From the NCBI RefSeq assembly GCF_001279775.1, contig NZ_LGDG01000233.1:1-64000 (forward strand): a stretch of DNA of 64,000 nucleotides. Reading direction: 5' to 3'. The notes under the pieces were generated by a model. The model was given only the letters and a program-made list of their open reading frames with translations, was not told where the DNA came from and searched no databases. Positions 1 to 8,818 of this stretch are shown here, piece by piece. The translations under genes and the position numbers were made by a program. Source of the stretch: Streptomyces sp. MMG1533 (GTDB lineage: Bacteria > Actinomycetota > Actinomycetes > Streptomycetales > Streptomycetaceae). Each line of letters opens with the position of its first letter. The stretch's first letter is position 1.

Positions 1-4
1 GGGT

Positions 5-38
5 GGGAGGGCCCCCGGCCGGTGCGGCGGGCCCTCCC
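5..38 (-). terminator. Rho-independent-type hairpin after the ABC permease
   Basis: A perfect 10-bp inverted repeat (GGGAGGGCCC at 5-14 and its complement at 29-38) with a 14-nt loop lies just past the stop codon of the leftward permease gene. There is no clear U-tract, which is common for Streptomyces terminators. Confidence 0.55.
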
Positions 39-46
39 GGCGCTCG

Positions 47-2068
47 TCAGTCCGCGGTCTGGGCCGGATCGGCCGTGACCTTCCGCAGCAGCGGTCTGCT
101 GCCGGCGATGGCGGCGAACATCGCCAGCGCCCCGATGACCACGCAGGCCGCCAGCTGCAGGGCGCCGGTGGTGTTGATCGTGGCGCCGGCCATCTTGTTG
201 AGCGTGTAGGAGCCGTAGACGCCCATCGCGGTGGTGCCGCCGGCCAGGACGACCAAGGGGAGGACCGTCTCGCGGACCCGGGACCGGTTCAGCACTCGCA
301 GCGGGGTGCCGGCCAGCCGCAGCAGGCCGTAGACGCGCCGCCGGTCCAGGACGTTCGCCGCCGCGGTGAGGCCGGCCGAGGCGGTCGCCACGGCGAAGCT
401 CAGGGCCAGGGTGGCGGTGCTGACGTCGGAGATGCGGTCCATGGCCGTGCGATCGTAGGCAGCCGCGTAGTCCTCGGTGTACGGGGGCGTGCCCGGTGCG
501 AGGGACGCGAGGGCCGTGACGGCGGTGTCGATCCGCTCCGTACCGCCCGAGACGTGGGCGATCACCCCCGGGTTGCCGCCCAGCAGGTTGCCGTAGTCGT
601 CGGCGCCACCGGTGCTGACGGTCGCGGTCACGCCCGCCCGGTCGAGCAGCGTACGGGCCTCGGTGGCGGCCTGCCGGGCGTCGGCGGCGCTCGGGGTGAC
701 CACGGCGACCTGGTCCCGGTAGTCCACGCCGTCCATGCCCAGCTGGCTGACGGAGAAGAACCCGGCCACGAACCCGGCGAGCACCAGGCCGCTGACGGTG
801 CGCCAGGCACCGCGCGGGTCGTCACTGAGCCGCCGGGCGGCCAGCAGGGTCGCCGGCCGGCGGGCGAAGCGGCCCACGATCCGCCCCAGCCGGTCCACGA
901 CCCACGGGCCGAACAGCCAGAACGCGCCGTAGAACAGCCCCAGCAGGACGACGGCCTGCCGGGACGACACGCGGCCGCTGCTCGCGGACTGCCAGATGTA
1001 GAGCAGGGCCACCGCGAACAGGGCGAACCGGATCCAGCGGGTGCGGCGCGGGTTCGCCTGCTGGGCGACGCCCAGCGGGGCGGTCGCCACCTGGCGCAGC
1101 ATCGAAACCGCGCTGACGGTGAGGAGCACGGTGACCCCGGCGACCACGGCGGCGAACCACGGCACACCCACCCACAGCTGATCGGTGTACCAGCCGCCGA
1201 CGCCGTACGGGACCTCGGCCAGGACCGGCAGCAGCGCCACATACGCGAGCGCGCCCGCCAGGGCGCCCGCCGCGCCGACCACCGCCGCCTCGACGGCGGT
1301 CATGGTGAGGATCTGCCGGGGCGTGGCCCCCGCCAGGCGCAGCGCGGCCAGCCGCTGCTCACGCCGGGCCGCGCCGAGCCGCCCGGCCGCCGAGGACAGC
1401 ACGACCACGGGCATCGCCAGCAGCACCGCCCCCAACAGCGCCGCCCCCCTGTCCGCGCCGGTGAGCAGGGGTTTCTTCGTTCCGGAGAATCCGGAGATCC
1501 CGGCACGCGCGGCCTGACCGTCGTCGAACCAGCTGGTTCCGCCCGCGGCCGCCTCGGACACCGCCGGGTCGCCAGGCGCCCGGCCCACCACGGCCACCAG
1601 CTCGTCGGGCGAGGCGAGACCGGCGGTGCCGATCGTGCCGTACGACGTCACCTTCGGGAGGCGGTCGGCCAGTTGGCTCGCGGGGAGCTTGTGCATCAGC
1701 TCGGCCAGGGCGGGGGAGACGTACACCTCGCCCTTCTTCGGGAAGGCGCCGAGGCCGGGCGGGGCGGGGGTGGTCCCGCGGCCGGGCAGTTCGGCCAGCG
1801 AGACGACGGTCACGGGCTCGTGGCGGACGTAGGTCGTGGCGAGCGCCTGGACGGCCGTGGCCTGCTTCGCCGGTACGGCGTCGGGTGTGCGCCATGTCGT
1901 GTGATCGGCGCGGCTGCCGGCGCCGACGGTGGCGGCGATCATCACCAGCATCACGAACGCGCCGACGGCGGCGGCCCCGGCCGCGAGCAGCTGGCTCTGC
2001 AGGCCGCGGCGGCCGGAGGACCGGGCCAGATGCCAGGTCAGGGGCAGGACGGGGGAACGCATCGGCAT
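47..2068 (-). CDS. FtsX-family ABC transporter permease
   Basis: This is a 673-residue membrane permease of the FtsX/MacB type, probably working with the ATPase encoded 26 bp upstream. An N-terminal membrane segment is followed by a long extracytoplasmic part and then hydrophobic blocks (about residues 205-345 and 365-395), a second soluble part and a C-terminal set of membrane spans. This is the duplicated two-FtsX-domain layout of large actinobacterial exporters. Such systems move lipids, peptides or antibiotics outward, or act as sensors for a two-component system; the substrate cannot be told here. The histidine kinase at 3320 on the other strand may belong to the same system. Confidence 0.85.
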   Translation of the reverse strand: MPMRSPVLPLTWHLARSSGRRGLQSQLLAAGAAAVGAFVMLVMIAATVGAGSRADHTTWRTPDAVPAKQATAVQALATTYVRHEPVTVVSLAELPGRGTTPAPPGLGAFPKKGEVYVSPALAELMHKLPASQLADRLPKVTSYGTIGTAGLASPDELVAVVGRAPGDPAVSEAAAGGTSWFDDGQAARAGISGFSGTKKPLLTGADRGAALLGAVLLAMPVVVLSSAAGRLGAARREQRLAALRLAGATPRQILTMTAVEAAVVGAAGALAGALAYVALLPVLAEVPYGVGGWYTDQLWVGVPWFAAVVAGVTVLLTVSAVSMLRQVATAPLGVAQQANPRRTRWIRFALFAVALLYIWQSASSGRVSSRQAVVLLGLFYGAFWLFGPWVVDRLGRIVGRFARRPATLLAARRLSDDPRGAWRTVSGLVLAGFVAGFFSVSQLGMDGVDYRDQVAVVTPSAADARQAATEARTLLDRAGVTATVSTGGADDYGNLLGGNPGVIAHVSGGTERIDTAVTALASLAPGTPPYTEDYAAAYDRTAMDRISDVSTATLALSFAVATASAGLTAAANVLDRRRVYGLLRLAGTPLRVLNRSRVRETVLPLVVLAGGTTAMGVYGSYTLNKMAGATINTTGALQLAACVVIGALAMFAAIAGSRPLLRKVTADPAQTAD

Positions 2069-2094
2069 CTCCGGAGGTTCGTGGCGCGCGGGGC

Positions 2095-2778
2095 TCAGGC
2101 GGCCGTGTACTGGCTGTAGTTGCTGATCCGGCCGTCCCGGACCTGCAGGATGCGGTCGCAGTGTGCGGCGACATCCGCGTCGTGCGTGACCATGACCAGA
2201 GCGGCGCCCTGCTCGCGGGTGACCGAGGTCAGCAGCCGGACGACCTCCGTGCTGGTGGTCTGGTCCAGGGCGCCGGTCGGCTCGTCCGCGAAGACCACGT
2301 CCGGTTCGACGACCAGGGCGCGGGCGATCGCCACCCGCTGGGCCTGACCGCCGGACAGCTGGCCGGGCCGGCGCTGCTCCAGCCCGTCGAGGCCGAGCGG
2401 GGCGAACCAGCGGCGGGCCCGCTCGACGGCCTTTCCACGGGAGGTGCCCTCCAGCATCAGCGGCAGGGCCACGTTCTCCTCGGCGGGCAGTTCCGGCAGC
2501 AGCTGGCCAAACTGGAAGACGAACCCGAAGCGCCTCCGGCGCAGCGCGCTGAGCCGGTTCTCGCCCAGCTTGTCGATGCGCTCCCCGCGCAGCAGCACCT
2601 GGCCGCCGTCCGGGCGGACGATCCCGGCCAGGGTGTGCAGCAGGGTGGACTTGCCGGACCCCGACGGGCCCATGATCGCCAGCGAGTCGCGCTCGCCGAC
2701 CGCGACGTCCACGCCGGACAGGGCGGTGGTGGAGCCGTACTTCTTCACGAGGCCGTGACCGGCCAGAACGGTGTTCAT
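2095..2778 (-). CDS. ABC transporter ATP-binding protein (MacB/LolD type)
   Basis: A 227-residue ATPase that should power the adjacent FtsX permease. It has Walker A GPSGSGKST, signature LSGGQAQR and Walker B VVFADEPTGALD, the last being typical of MacB/LolD/FtsE-like ATPases. The open frame runs further upstream to 3144, but the ATG at 2778 begins directly with the family N-terminus (MNTVLAGHGLVKKYG), so that start is used. It is probably co-transcribed with the DUF4333 gene upstream (20-bp gap) and the permease downstream. Confidence 0.9.
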   Translation of the reverse strand: MNTVLAGHGLVKKYGSTTALSGVDVAVGERDSLAIMGPSGSGKSTLLHTLAGIVRPDGGQVLLRGERIDKLGENRLSALRRRRFGFVFQFGQLLPELPAEENVALPLMLEGTSRGKAVERARRWFAPLGLDGLEQRRPGQLSGGQAQRVAIARALVVEPDVVFADEPTGALDQTTSTEVVRLLTSVTREQGAALVMVTHDADVAAHCDRILQVRDGRISNYSQYTAA

Positions 2779-2797
2779 GATGTGGCGTGGCCCTTTT

Positions 2798-3166
2798 CTA
2801 GCGCTCGAACTTCCAGGTGACGGAATCGGCCGTGGCCTTGACCACGGTGACCGGGATGTCGACGTTCTTCCCGTCGCTCTTCGTGCCGGCGCAGGTGACG
2901 GTGGCCCCGGCGACGGCCTTGAGGCCGGTGGGGCAGGTGACGCGGGTGAGCTTCGCCCCGATCCAGGGGAGCGGGTGGTACATGCTCTCGGTGCGGCCCT
3001 CGACGATGTTGGCGGCCAGTGCCTTGTGTCCACCGACGGACACCGTGGTGGATTCGTCCAGCCCGGTGGTCGACTGGGTTCTGGACAGCAGATGGGTGCC
3101 GGCACCGAAGACGGCCGCGACGGTGACCGCACCGCCGACGGCACCGACGAGGAACTTGCGCTGCAT
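2798..3166 (-). CDS. DUF4333 domain protein, membrane-anchored
   Basis: A 122-residue protein with one N-terminal hydrophobic helix (about residues 8-24), so probably anchored with most of the chain outside. The remainder fits the DUF4333 pattern: a CPTGL motif, then a VTCAGTKSDGK segment giving two conserved cysteines likely to form a disulfide. The ATG at 3166 has AGGAG six bases upstream; the GTG one codon earlier is too close to it. It is first in the operon with the ABC exporter. Its function is unknown; an accessory or sensing role for the exporter is an inference from position only. Confidence 0.75.
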   Translation of the reverse strand: MQRKFLVGAVGGAVTVAAVFGAGTHLLSRTQSTTGLDESTTVSVGGHKALAANIVEGRTESMYHPLPWIGAKLTRVTCPTGLKAVAGATVTCAGTKSDGKNVDIPVTVVKATADSVTWKFER

Positions 3167-3319
3167 CACGTACTCCTGATGGCTGGGGCGGAGGAATGTG
3201 GCTCCACCCTCGCCCGCGCGCCCGGGCGCGCGCCTCGGTCATAAGGCCAGGGTTCGGGCGGCGCCGCCTCGACCGTTCGGCCGATCCCGCGGCCGTCCGC
3301 GCCGCATACGGTGAGCAGC

Positions 3320-4468
3320 ATGAAGTCCGTCTCTCTCCGGGGCCTGGCCCGGGGCTTCGGTGTCGGCGCCCTCGTCAGTGCGGCGGCCGTCGACCTGGCC
3401 TACGCCGCCGCCCTGGAAACCGGTCCCTGGCCGGTCGCGGCCGTGCTGCTCTTCGGCGCCGTCGCCGTGCTGTGGCCTGTCGACCGGCGCCCCGCCTGGC
3501 TCACCCCTCAGGTGCGCACCGCCGTGCCCGCCGGGGTGTCCGTCCTCTACACAGTGGTGTCGCTCAAGTACGCGGACGTCCCGTTCGGCCCGGGCGAGCT
3601 GACGATCCTGCTGTGCCTGCTGTTCATCGCGGTACGGCACTGTCCGCGCCGCTGGGTCGTGGCCTGCGGCGTGCTGGTCGGCGGTGCCGTCCTGGCGCTG
3701 CCGGTGCGGGCCCTGCGCTCCATACCGGACACCATGACGGGCTTCATGCTGATCGGGCTGGCCCTGATCGGCCTCACGGCCGGGTTCGCCGCCTATCTGC
3801 GCTCCATGGACTACCGCCGTACCGTGGCCGTCAGCGAGACCCGCCGCTCCGAACGCCTCGCCATCGCCGCCGACCTGCACGACTTCGTCGCCCACCATGT
3901 CACCGGGATCCTCGTCCAGACCCAGGTGGCCCGCATGATGGCCGACTCCCGGCAGGACGACCTCGACCCCGTGCTCGCCGGCATCGAGCGGGCCGCCACC
4001 CAGGCGCTGGCGTCCATGCGCCGCACGGTCGGCGTGCTGCGAGACACCGGCACCGAACCGGCCGACCGCCGCCCGGTGGGCGACCTCGCGGGCATCGCCG
4101 GCCTCACGGACGGTTTCGCCAGCCCCCACCAGAAGGTCACCCTGCTCCGCGACCCCACCGTCCGCGACGACCTCCCGCACGAGGTGCAGGCGGCGGCCTT
4201 CCGCGTCGTCCAGGAGGCCCTGACCAACGTACGACGCCACGCGGGCGACGCCACCCAGGTCACCGTCCGCCTGCGCCGCGACGGGGGCCGGCTGGAGGTG
4301 TCGGTCACGGACGACGGCCGCGGCGGCAGCCAACTCCCGGACGCCGCGCACGGCGGCGGCTTCGGCCTCGTCGGGCTGAAGGAGCGGGTGACGGCGTTGG
4401 GAGGCGACCTGCACGCGGGGCCGCGCTTCGGGCACGGCTGGGAGGTGCGGGCGGCGTTCCCGGTGTGA
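3320..4468 (+). CDS. Two-component sensor histidine kinase (HisKA_3/NarL type)
   Basis: A 382-residue membrane histidine kinase. The first 160 residues form about five hydrophobic segments without a large extracytoplasmic sensor. A HisKA_3 dimerisation motif follows (ADLHDFVAHHV, phospho-acceptor His near residue 187), then an HATPase domain with its N-box (EALTNVRRHA) and a DDGRGG G-box. No response regulator is next to it. It is divergent from the DUF4333/ABC exporter operon, which suggests a membrane-stress sensing partnership, but that is inferred. A GTG at 3311 is an alternative start; the ATG at 3320 was chosen because GGTGAG lies just upstream. Confidence 0.85.
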   Translation: MKSVSLRGLARGFGVGALVSAAAVDLAYAAALETGPWPVAAVLLFGAVAVLWPVDRRPAWLTPQVRTAVPAGVSVLYTVVSLKYADVPFGPGELTILLCLLFIAVRHCPRRWVVACGVLVGGAVLALPVRALRSIPDTMTGFMLIGLALIGLTAGFAAYLRSMDYRRTVAVSETRRSERLAIAADLHDFVAHHVTGILVQTQVARMMADSRQDDLDPVLAGIERAATQALASMRRTVGVLRDTGTEPADRRPVGDLAGIAGLTDGFASPHQKVTLLRDPTVRDDLPHEVQAAAFRVVQEALTNVRRHAGDATQVTVRLRRDGGRLEVSVTDDGRGGSQLPDAAHGGGFGLVGLKERVTALGGDLHAGPRFGHGWEVRAAFPV

Positions 4469-4527
4469 TGGGGAGCAGCTGGCCCGGGTGAGCAGGGCGG
4501 GAGCCTGCCTGCTGTTCGACGGGCCGA

Positions 4528-4546
4528 CCGCGAGGACGCCTCGCGG
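4528..4546. terminator. Bidirectional hairpin between convergent genes
   Basis: A perfect 8-bp stem (CCGCGAGG / CCTCGCGG) with a 3-nt loop sits between the 3' ends of the rightward kinase gene and the leftward methyltransferase gene, a natural place for a shared terminator. Confidence 0.5.
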
Positions 4547-4597
4547 CGGAGGGGCCGACCTTCCTTTCCCGGTGGCTGCCGGGGCGAGGGGTTGGTG

Positions 4598-5437
4598 TCA
4601 GGGCTTGACGCCGACCGCTCCGTACAGCGACACCGGCCCTTCCCCGTCGGGCCTCTCGCCCGCCGCGGTGAGCTCCGGATGCCAGTCGACGACCGACACG
4701 ATCCCCGGCTCCATCACCTCAAGGTCCTTGAAAAACCCGCTCATTTCAGCCTGCGACCGAGCCACCAACGTCACCCCGCCCGCCGCATAGGCGGCAATGC
4801 CGCGCCGTACGCTCTCCGGTTCGAAGTCCGCCGTCATCGCCGACAGCACCAGGCAGCTGCCCGGTGCGAGGGCCTCGACCAGGGTGTCCACCAGCTCGTA
4901 CGCCCCGTCCTCGTCCGCGACGAAGTGCAGCAGCGCGATCAGGGACAGGGCGATGGGCCGGTCGAAGTCGAGGACGCGGCGGGCCTGTTCGAGGATGCCT
5001 CGCGGATCGCGCGCGTCCGCCTGGAGATACTCCGTCACGCCCTCGGGAGTGCCGCGCAGCAGGGCCTCCGCGTGGGCCAGGACGATCGGGTCGTTGTCGA
5101 CGTAGACGACCCGGGCGTCCGCGGTGACGGACTGGGCGATCTGGTGGAGGTTGGGCTCGGTGGGTATCCCGGTGCCGATGTCGAGGAACTGGCGGATTCC
5201 CGCCTCCCTGGCGAGCCGGCCGGTGGCCCGCTGCATGAACCGGCGGTTGGCGCGCGCCGCTCGTGGGGCGCCCGTCTCGATCGCCATGATCTGCCGGCCG
5301 AGTTCCTCGTCGACCGGGTAGTTGTCCTTGCCGCCGAGGAACCAGTCGTAGACCCGCGCCGGATGGGGTCTGGTCGTGTCGATTCGCTTCGCGCCCGTCC
5401 GGTTCGTGTCGGTCCGCTGGACGGCCGGCTCGGTCAC
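4598..5437 (-). CDS. S-adenosyl methyltransferase (Methyltransf_19/DUF574 family)
   Basis: A 279-residue protein with the N-terminal signature of the actinobacterial S-adenosyl methyltransferase family (RVYDWFLGGKDNYPVDEE), followed by a Rossmann-type SAM site (FLDIGTGIPT) and an acidic strand (VYVDNDPIV). These genes are very abundant in Streptomyces and their substrates are mostly unknown. The GTG start at 5437 has an AGAGGAG ribosome site six bases upstream. It is a single gene with no obvious operon partner. Confidence 0.88.
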   Translation of the reverse strand: MTEPAVQRTDTNRTGAKRIDTTRPHPARVYDWFLGGKDNYPVDEELGRQIMAIETGAPRAARANRRFMQRATGRLAREAGIRQFLDIGTGIPTEPNLHQIAQSVTADARVVYVDNDPIVLAHAEALLRGTPEGVTEYLQADARDPRGILEQARRVLDFDRPIALSLIALLHFVADEDGAYELVDTLVEALAPGSCLVLSAMTADFEPESVRRGIAAYAAGGVTLVARSQAEMSGFFKDLEVMEPGIVSVVDWHPELTAAGERPDGEGPVSLYGAVGVKP

Positions 5438-5603
5438 GCGGTGCTCCTCTGCTCGACAGGGCCCGCGGAATGCCCGCCAGGCTGTTCGAGCAGTCTGACA
5501 CGATCATGCGGCGTGGCGGAGACGGTCTTCGGCCACCTGTTCGGCCGACGCCGCCCGACTCGACTCGGCGGCAGGTACGGCCGGTTCGGCCTTCCCGACC
5601 CGC

Positions 5604-5936
5604 TCACGGCCGGAGCGGGTCGTGGCCGATCGTCATCAGGCGCTGCCGACGGCGAGTCTGATCGGCCTCCGGCTCGTTCTCCACGTCCGCATCTTCGGCG
5701 ACGGTGTCCACGACCTCGTACATCACGCTGAGGTCGTCGTCGGTGAGATCCGTGCGCCGCTTCTGCAGGATCGCGAGGACATGCTGCCCCGTGGGCGTGC
5801 CCGCGTGCTCCGGCAACGGCTCCGCGTTCTCGTCGGCGTCGCTGACCCGCAGCCACGCGGCCAGCTCCTGCGAGGTCATGTTCACCGCGCGGTGGAAGTC
5901 CTCCCACAGCGCGTCGAGTTCGAGGGCGTCGGTCAT
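5604..5936 (-). CDS. DUF3140 domain protein
   Basis: A 110-residue acidic cytoplasmic protein that resembles the DUF3140 family: an N-terminal helix around LWEDFHRAVNMT, the segment TSQELAAWL, a helix with QHVLAILQKRRTDLTDDD and a C-terminal RRRQRLMTIGHDP tail. The family is often found beside stress genes in actinobacteria, and here a Dps gene lies 36 bp upstream in the same direction, so the two may form an operon. The ATG at 5936 is favoured over the TTG at 5939 because AAGGGG sits seven bases before it. The biochemical role is unknown. Confidence 0.75.
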   Translation of the reverse strand: MTDALELDALWEDFHRAVNMTSQELAAWLRVSDADENAEPLPEHAGTPTGQHVLAILQKRRTDLTDDDLSVMYEVVDTVAEDADVENEPEADQTRRRQRLMTIGHDPLRP

Positions 5937-5972
5937 CAAGTGCCCCTTCGTACGTCTGGGTTCGGGCGCGGG

Positions 5973-6455
5973 TCAGCCGTCCTTCGGCCAGTTCTCCGCG
6001 TCGAACATCCAGCGCTGCTTCTCCAGCTCGGCGGTGACCGTGATGAGCAGGTCCTGGGTGACCGGGTCGGCCTTCTCGGTCGCCTCGATGCGCTCGCGCA
6101 GCCGTCCGATCGCCGCCTCCAGGGCCTCGACCATCACCTCGACGACGTCCGAGTCACGGACCCAGCCGTCCTTCGGGGCGGGCAGTGTGAAGGCCGACGC
6201 GATGGTCTCCGGCCGGCCGTCGGGGGGCAGGCCGAGCGCCGAGGAGCGTTCCGCGACGGTGTCGGCGAACTCGCGTGCGGCCGTGACCACTTCGTCGAGC
6301 TGGAAGTGGATCGAGCGGAAGCGCGGGCCCACCACGTTCCAGTGCGCCTGCTTACCGATCAGGGAGAGCCCGAGAAGGTCCACCAGCGTGCTCTGCAGTG
6401 CGTCCCCGGTGACCTGACGGGCGGGTTCGGGAATCGTGCTCTTCACGACAGTCAT
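5973..6455 (-). CDS. dps: Dps-family ferritin-like DNA-protection protein
   Basis: A 160-residue Dps/ferritin-like protein. The segment GKQAHWNVVGPRF with the following FHFQLDEVV-type helix gives the His, Asp and Glu residues expected at the inter-subunit ferroxidase centre. Such proteins form dodecamers that oxidise and store iron and protect DNA under oxidative stress. The open frame extends to 6530, but the ATG at 6455 is preceded by AAGGAG at good spacing and starts at the usual family N-terminus. It is probably the first gene of an operon with the DUF3140 gene. Confidence 0.9.
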   Translation of the reverse strand: MTVVKSTIPEPARQVTGDALQSTLVDLLGLSLIGKQAHWNVVGPRFRSIHFQLDEVVTAAREFADTVAERSSALGLPPDGRPETIASAFTLPAPKDGWVRDSDVVEVMVEALEAAIGRLRERIEATEKADPVTQDLLITVTAELEKQRWMFDAENWPKDG

Positions 6456-6622
6456 ACGGTGCTTCTCCTTGCGGGTCGTTTTGGGTGGCGCGGAGCAGTG
6501 CGTCCTGCTTCGCCTCCTCGCGGCAACCACTCCATGGCGGCGCGGGTGCCCAGGGCGAACCGGTGCAAACGCCTCGCCGGGGATCTTCCCCGGGAGTCAC
6601 CGGCGGGGATATAGTCAAAAAC

Positions 6623-6633
6623 TAGCAGTGCTA
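6623..6633. promoter_or_regulatory. Possible operator upstream of the thiolase
   Basis: The AT-rich patch 6611-6640 stands out in a GC-rich gap between the divergent dps and thiolase genes. It contains the inverted repeat TAGCA-G-TGCTA, 46 bp upstream of the thiolase start. It may be a repressor site or part of a promoter; the protein that binds it is unknown. Confidence 0.35.
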
Positions 6634-6678
6634 ATTAACTGTCCCCGATGCCGACCGATGTCGGCCAGGAGTCCTGTC

Positions 6679-7866
6679 GTGCGTCCCGTCCACTTCGCGG
6701 CCGCCCGCCGCACCCCCATCGGCAGACTGCGCGGCGCCCTGTCCGCCGTACGCCCCGACGACCTCGCGGCGACCGTGATCCGCGCACTCGTCGCCGACGT
6801 CCCCGCACTCGACCCGGCGCGCATCGACGACGTCTACTGGGGCGCCGCCAACCAGGCTGGCGAGGACAACCGCAACGTCGCCCGGATGGCCGCGCTGCTC
6901 GCAGGCCTGCCCGAGACCGTGCCCGGCGCCACGGTCAACCGGCTGTGCGCCTCCGGCCTCGAAGCCGTCACCGCCGCCGCCCGCACCATCGCCGCGGGCG
7001 AGGCCGACATCGTGCTCGCCGGCGGCTCCGAGTCGATGAGCCGCGCCCCCTTCGTGCTGCCGCGCCCCGACGAGGCCCTGCCGCACCGGATCGAGACCGT
7101 CGACACCCGGCTCGGCTGGCGTCTGGTCAACCCGGCGATGAAGGAACTCCACGGCCTGCTCGCCATGGGCGAGACCGCGGAGGAGGTCGCCGAACGGTAC
7201 GGAGTGACCCGTGAGCGGCAGGACGCGTTCGCGCTGCGCAGCCACCGGCTGGCCGCGGACGCCCGCAAGAACGGCCACTTCCACGACGAACTCCTGCCGG
7301 TGGAGCGCCCCGACGGCGTCGTCGTCGACAGCGACGAGTGCATCCGCGAGGACACCTCGCCGGACAAACTGGCGCGGCTCAAGCCCGTCTTCCGGGAGGG
7401 CGGCACGGTCACCGCGGGCAACGCCTCGCCGATGAACGACGGTGCCGCCGGACTGCTCCTGGTCGGCGAGGAGGCCCTGAACGAACTCGGCCTGGAGTCG
7501 CTCGGCCGCTACGTCGCCGGCGCCTCGGCCGGTGTCCACCCCGACGTGATGGGCATCGGCCCGGTCCCCGCCACCCGCAAGGCGCTGGCCCGCGCCGACT
7601 GGAGCGTCGGCGACCTGGAGGAGGCCGAGTTCAACGAGGCGTTCGCCGCGCAGGCCCTCGCCTGCGTGGACCAGCTCGGCATCGACCCGGACCTGGTCAA
7701 CCCGAGCGGCGGCGCGATCGCCCTCGGCCACCCGCTGGGCTGCTCGGGCGCCCGCATCCTGACGACGCTGCTGCACCGGATGCGGCGGACGGGGGCGGGG
7801 CGGGGTCTGGCGACGATGTGCGTGGGCGTGGGGCAGGGGAGCGCGGTCCTGGTGGAGCGGCACTAG
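6679..7866 (+). CDS. Acetyl-CoA C-acyltransferase (thiolase)
   Basis: A 395-residue thiolase, the usual family length. It catalyses reversible Claisen condensation or thiolytic cleavage of acyl-CoAs. The nucleophilic Cys is in NRLCASGLEAV, NEAFAAQ lies in the second domain, and the catalytic His and Cys are in GHPLGCSGAR. The GTG at 6679 is chosen because AGGAG lies seven bases upstream and the protein then starts at the normal N-terminus (RPVHFAAARRTPIG). No other beta-oxidation gene is adjacent, so degradative and biosynthetic roles cannot be separated; the closest known use is phenylacetate or fatty-acid catabolism (PaaE/FadA type). Confidence 0.92.
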   Translation: MRPVHFAAARRTPIGRLRGALSAVRPDDLAATVIRALVADVPALDPARIDDVYWGAANQAGEDNRNVARMAALLAGLPETVPGATVNRLCASGLEAVTAAARTIAAGEADIVLAGGSESMSRAPFVLPRPDEALPHRIETVDTRLGWRLVNPAMKELHGLLAMGETAEEVAERYGVTRERQDAFALRSHRLAADARKNGHFHDELLPVERPDGVVVDSDECIREDTSPDKLARLKPVFREGGTVTAGNASPMNDGAAGLLLVGEEALNELGLESLGRYVAGASAGVHPDVMGIGPVPATRKALARADWSVGDLEEAEFNEAFAAQALACVDQLGIDPDLVNPSGGAIALGHPLGCSGARILTTLLHRMRRTGAGRGLATMCVGVGQGSAVLVERH

Positions 7867-8044
7867 GTGCGCCGGCCGGACAGTCCGCTGACGCTGATCG
7901 GACAGTCCGGTGACGCTGTCCTGCCGGTCCGGTGACGCGGGGCCCCGGCGGAGCCGGCTCCCGGAGACGTCCGCGCCGACACCGGCCACCTGGCGAGACG
8001 CTCCTTACGCGCCCCGGTTGCCTGCACATAGCATCGGTCTTCGC

Positions 8045-8818
8045 ATGAACACGATGACCCTCTGGCACATCACCGGCTGGGAGTTCGCCGCCCTCGCCTT
8101 CGCCGCCCTGCTCGTCGGCTTCTCGAAGACCGCCGTGAGCGGGGCCAACACGGTCAGCCTCGCGATCTTCGCCGCCGTCCTGCCCGCCCGCGCCTCCACC
8201 GGCGTGCTGCTGCCGGTCCTGATCGCCGGGGACGTGCTCGCCGTGCTCACCTACCGGCGGCACGCCCACTGGCCCACGCTGTGGCGACTGTTCCCGGCGG
8301 TCGCGGTCGGCGTGGTCGCCGGCACGCTGTTCCTGGTGTGGGCGGACGACGGGATCGTACGCACGTCGATCGGGGCGATCCTGCTGCTGATGGCCGGGGT
8401 GACGGTGTGGCGCCGCCGCACGGCCGACGCCGAGGAGGAACCCGACTCGGTCACCACCCGATCGGGCCGCGTCAAGGCCCGTTCGTACGGCGTCCTCGGC
8501 GGCTTCACCACCATGGTCGCCAACGCGGGCGGCCCGGTGATGTCGATGTATCTGCTCTCCGCCGGCTTCCGCAAGCTCGGCTTCCTCGGTACCTCCGCCT
8601 TCTTCTTCCTGATCGTCAACGTGTCGAAGGTGCCCTTCAGCGCCGGGCTCGGCCTGATCGACGGCCATTCGCTGCTTCTCGACGCGGCGCTCGTCGCGTT
8701 CGTCGTGCCCGGCGCGTTCATCGGCAAATGGGCTGTGAACAGGATCAACCAGCGACTGTTCGAGCAACTGGTGATCGGGGCGACGGTTCTGGGCGGCCTA
8801 CAGCTCCTGCTGCGCTAG
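8045..8818 (+). CDS. TauE/SafE-family sulfite/organosulfonate permease
   Basis: A 257-residue membrane protein with about eight hydrophobic segments and the family glycine-rich repeats (ALLVGFSKTAVSG near the start, GGFTTMVANAGGPVMS in the second half). The family exports sulfite, sulfoacetate or related anions; the real substrate here is unknown. The ATG at 8045 is used because the upstream extension is non-hydrophobic and lacks a ribosome site. Its 3' end overlaps the convergent HAD gene by 21 bp. Confidence 0.88.
   Translation: MNTMTLWHITGWEFAALAFAALLVGFSKTAVSGANTVSLAIFAAVLPARASTGVLLPVLIAGDVLAVLTYRRHAHWPTLWRLFPAVAVGVVAGTLFLVWADDGIVRTSIGAILLLMAGVTVWRRRTADAEEEPDSVTTRSGRVKARSYGVLGGFTTMVANAGGPVMSMYLLSAGFRKLGFLGTSAFFFLIVNVSKVPFSAGLGLIDGHSLLLDAALVAFVVPGAFIGKWAVNRINQRLFEQLVIGATVLGGLQLLLR

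Noticed and set aside
554..2119. Long rightward frame opposite the ABC permease
   Set aside because: Low-complexity His/Gly/Arg/Pro translation typical of antisense frames in high-GC DNA; the leftward permease has clear membrane segments and family features.
6624..6634. CIRCE-like heat-shock operator before the thiolase
   Set aside because: Only one half-site resembles AGTGCTAA; the required left half at nine-base spacing is missing.
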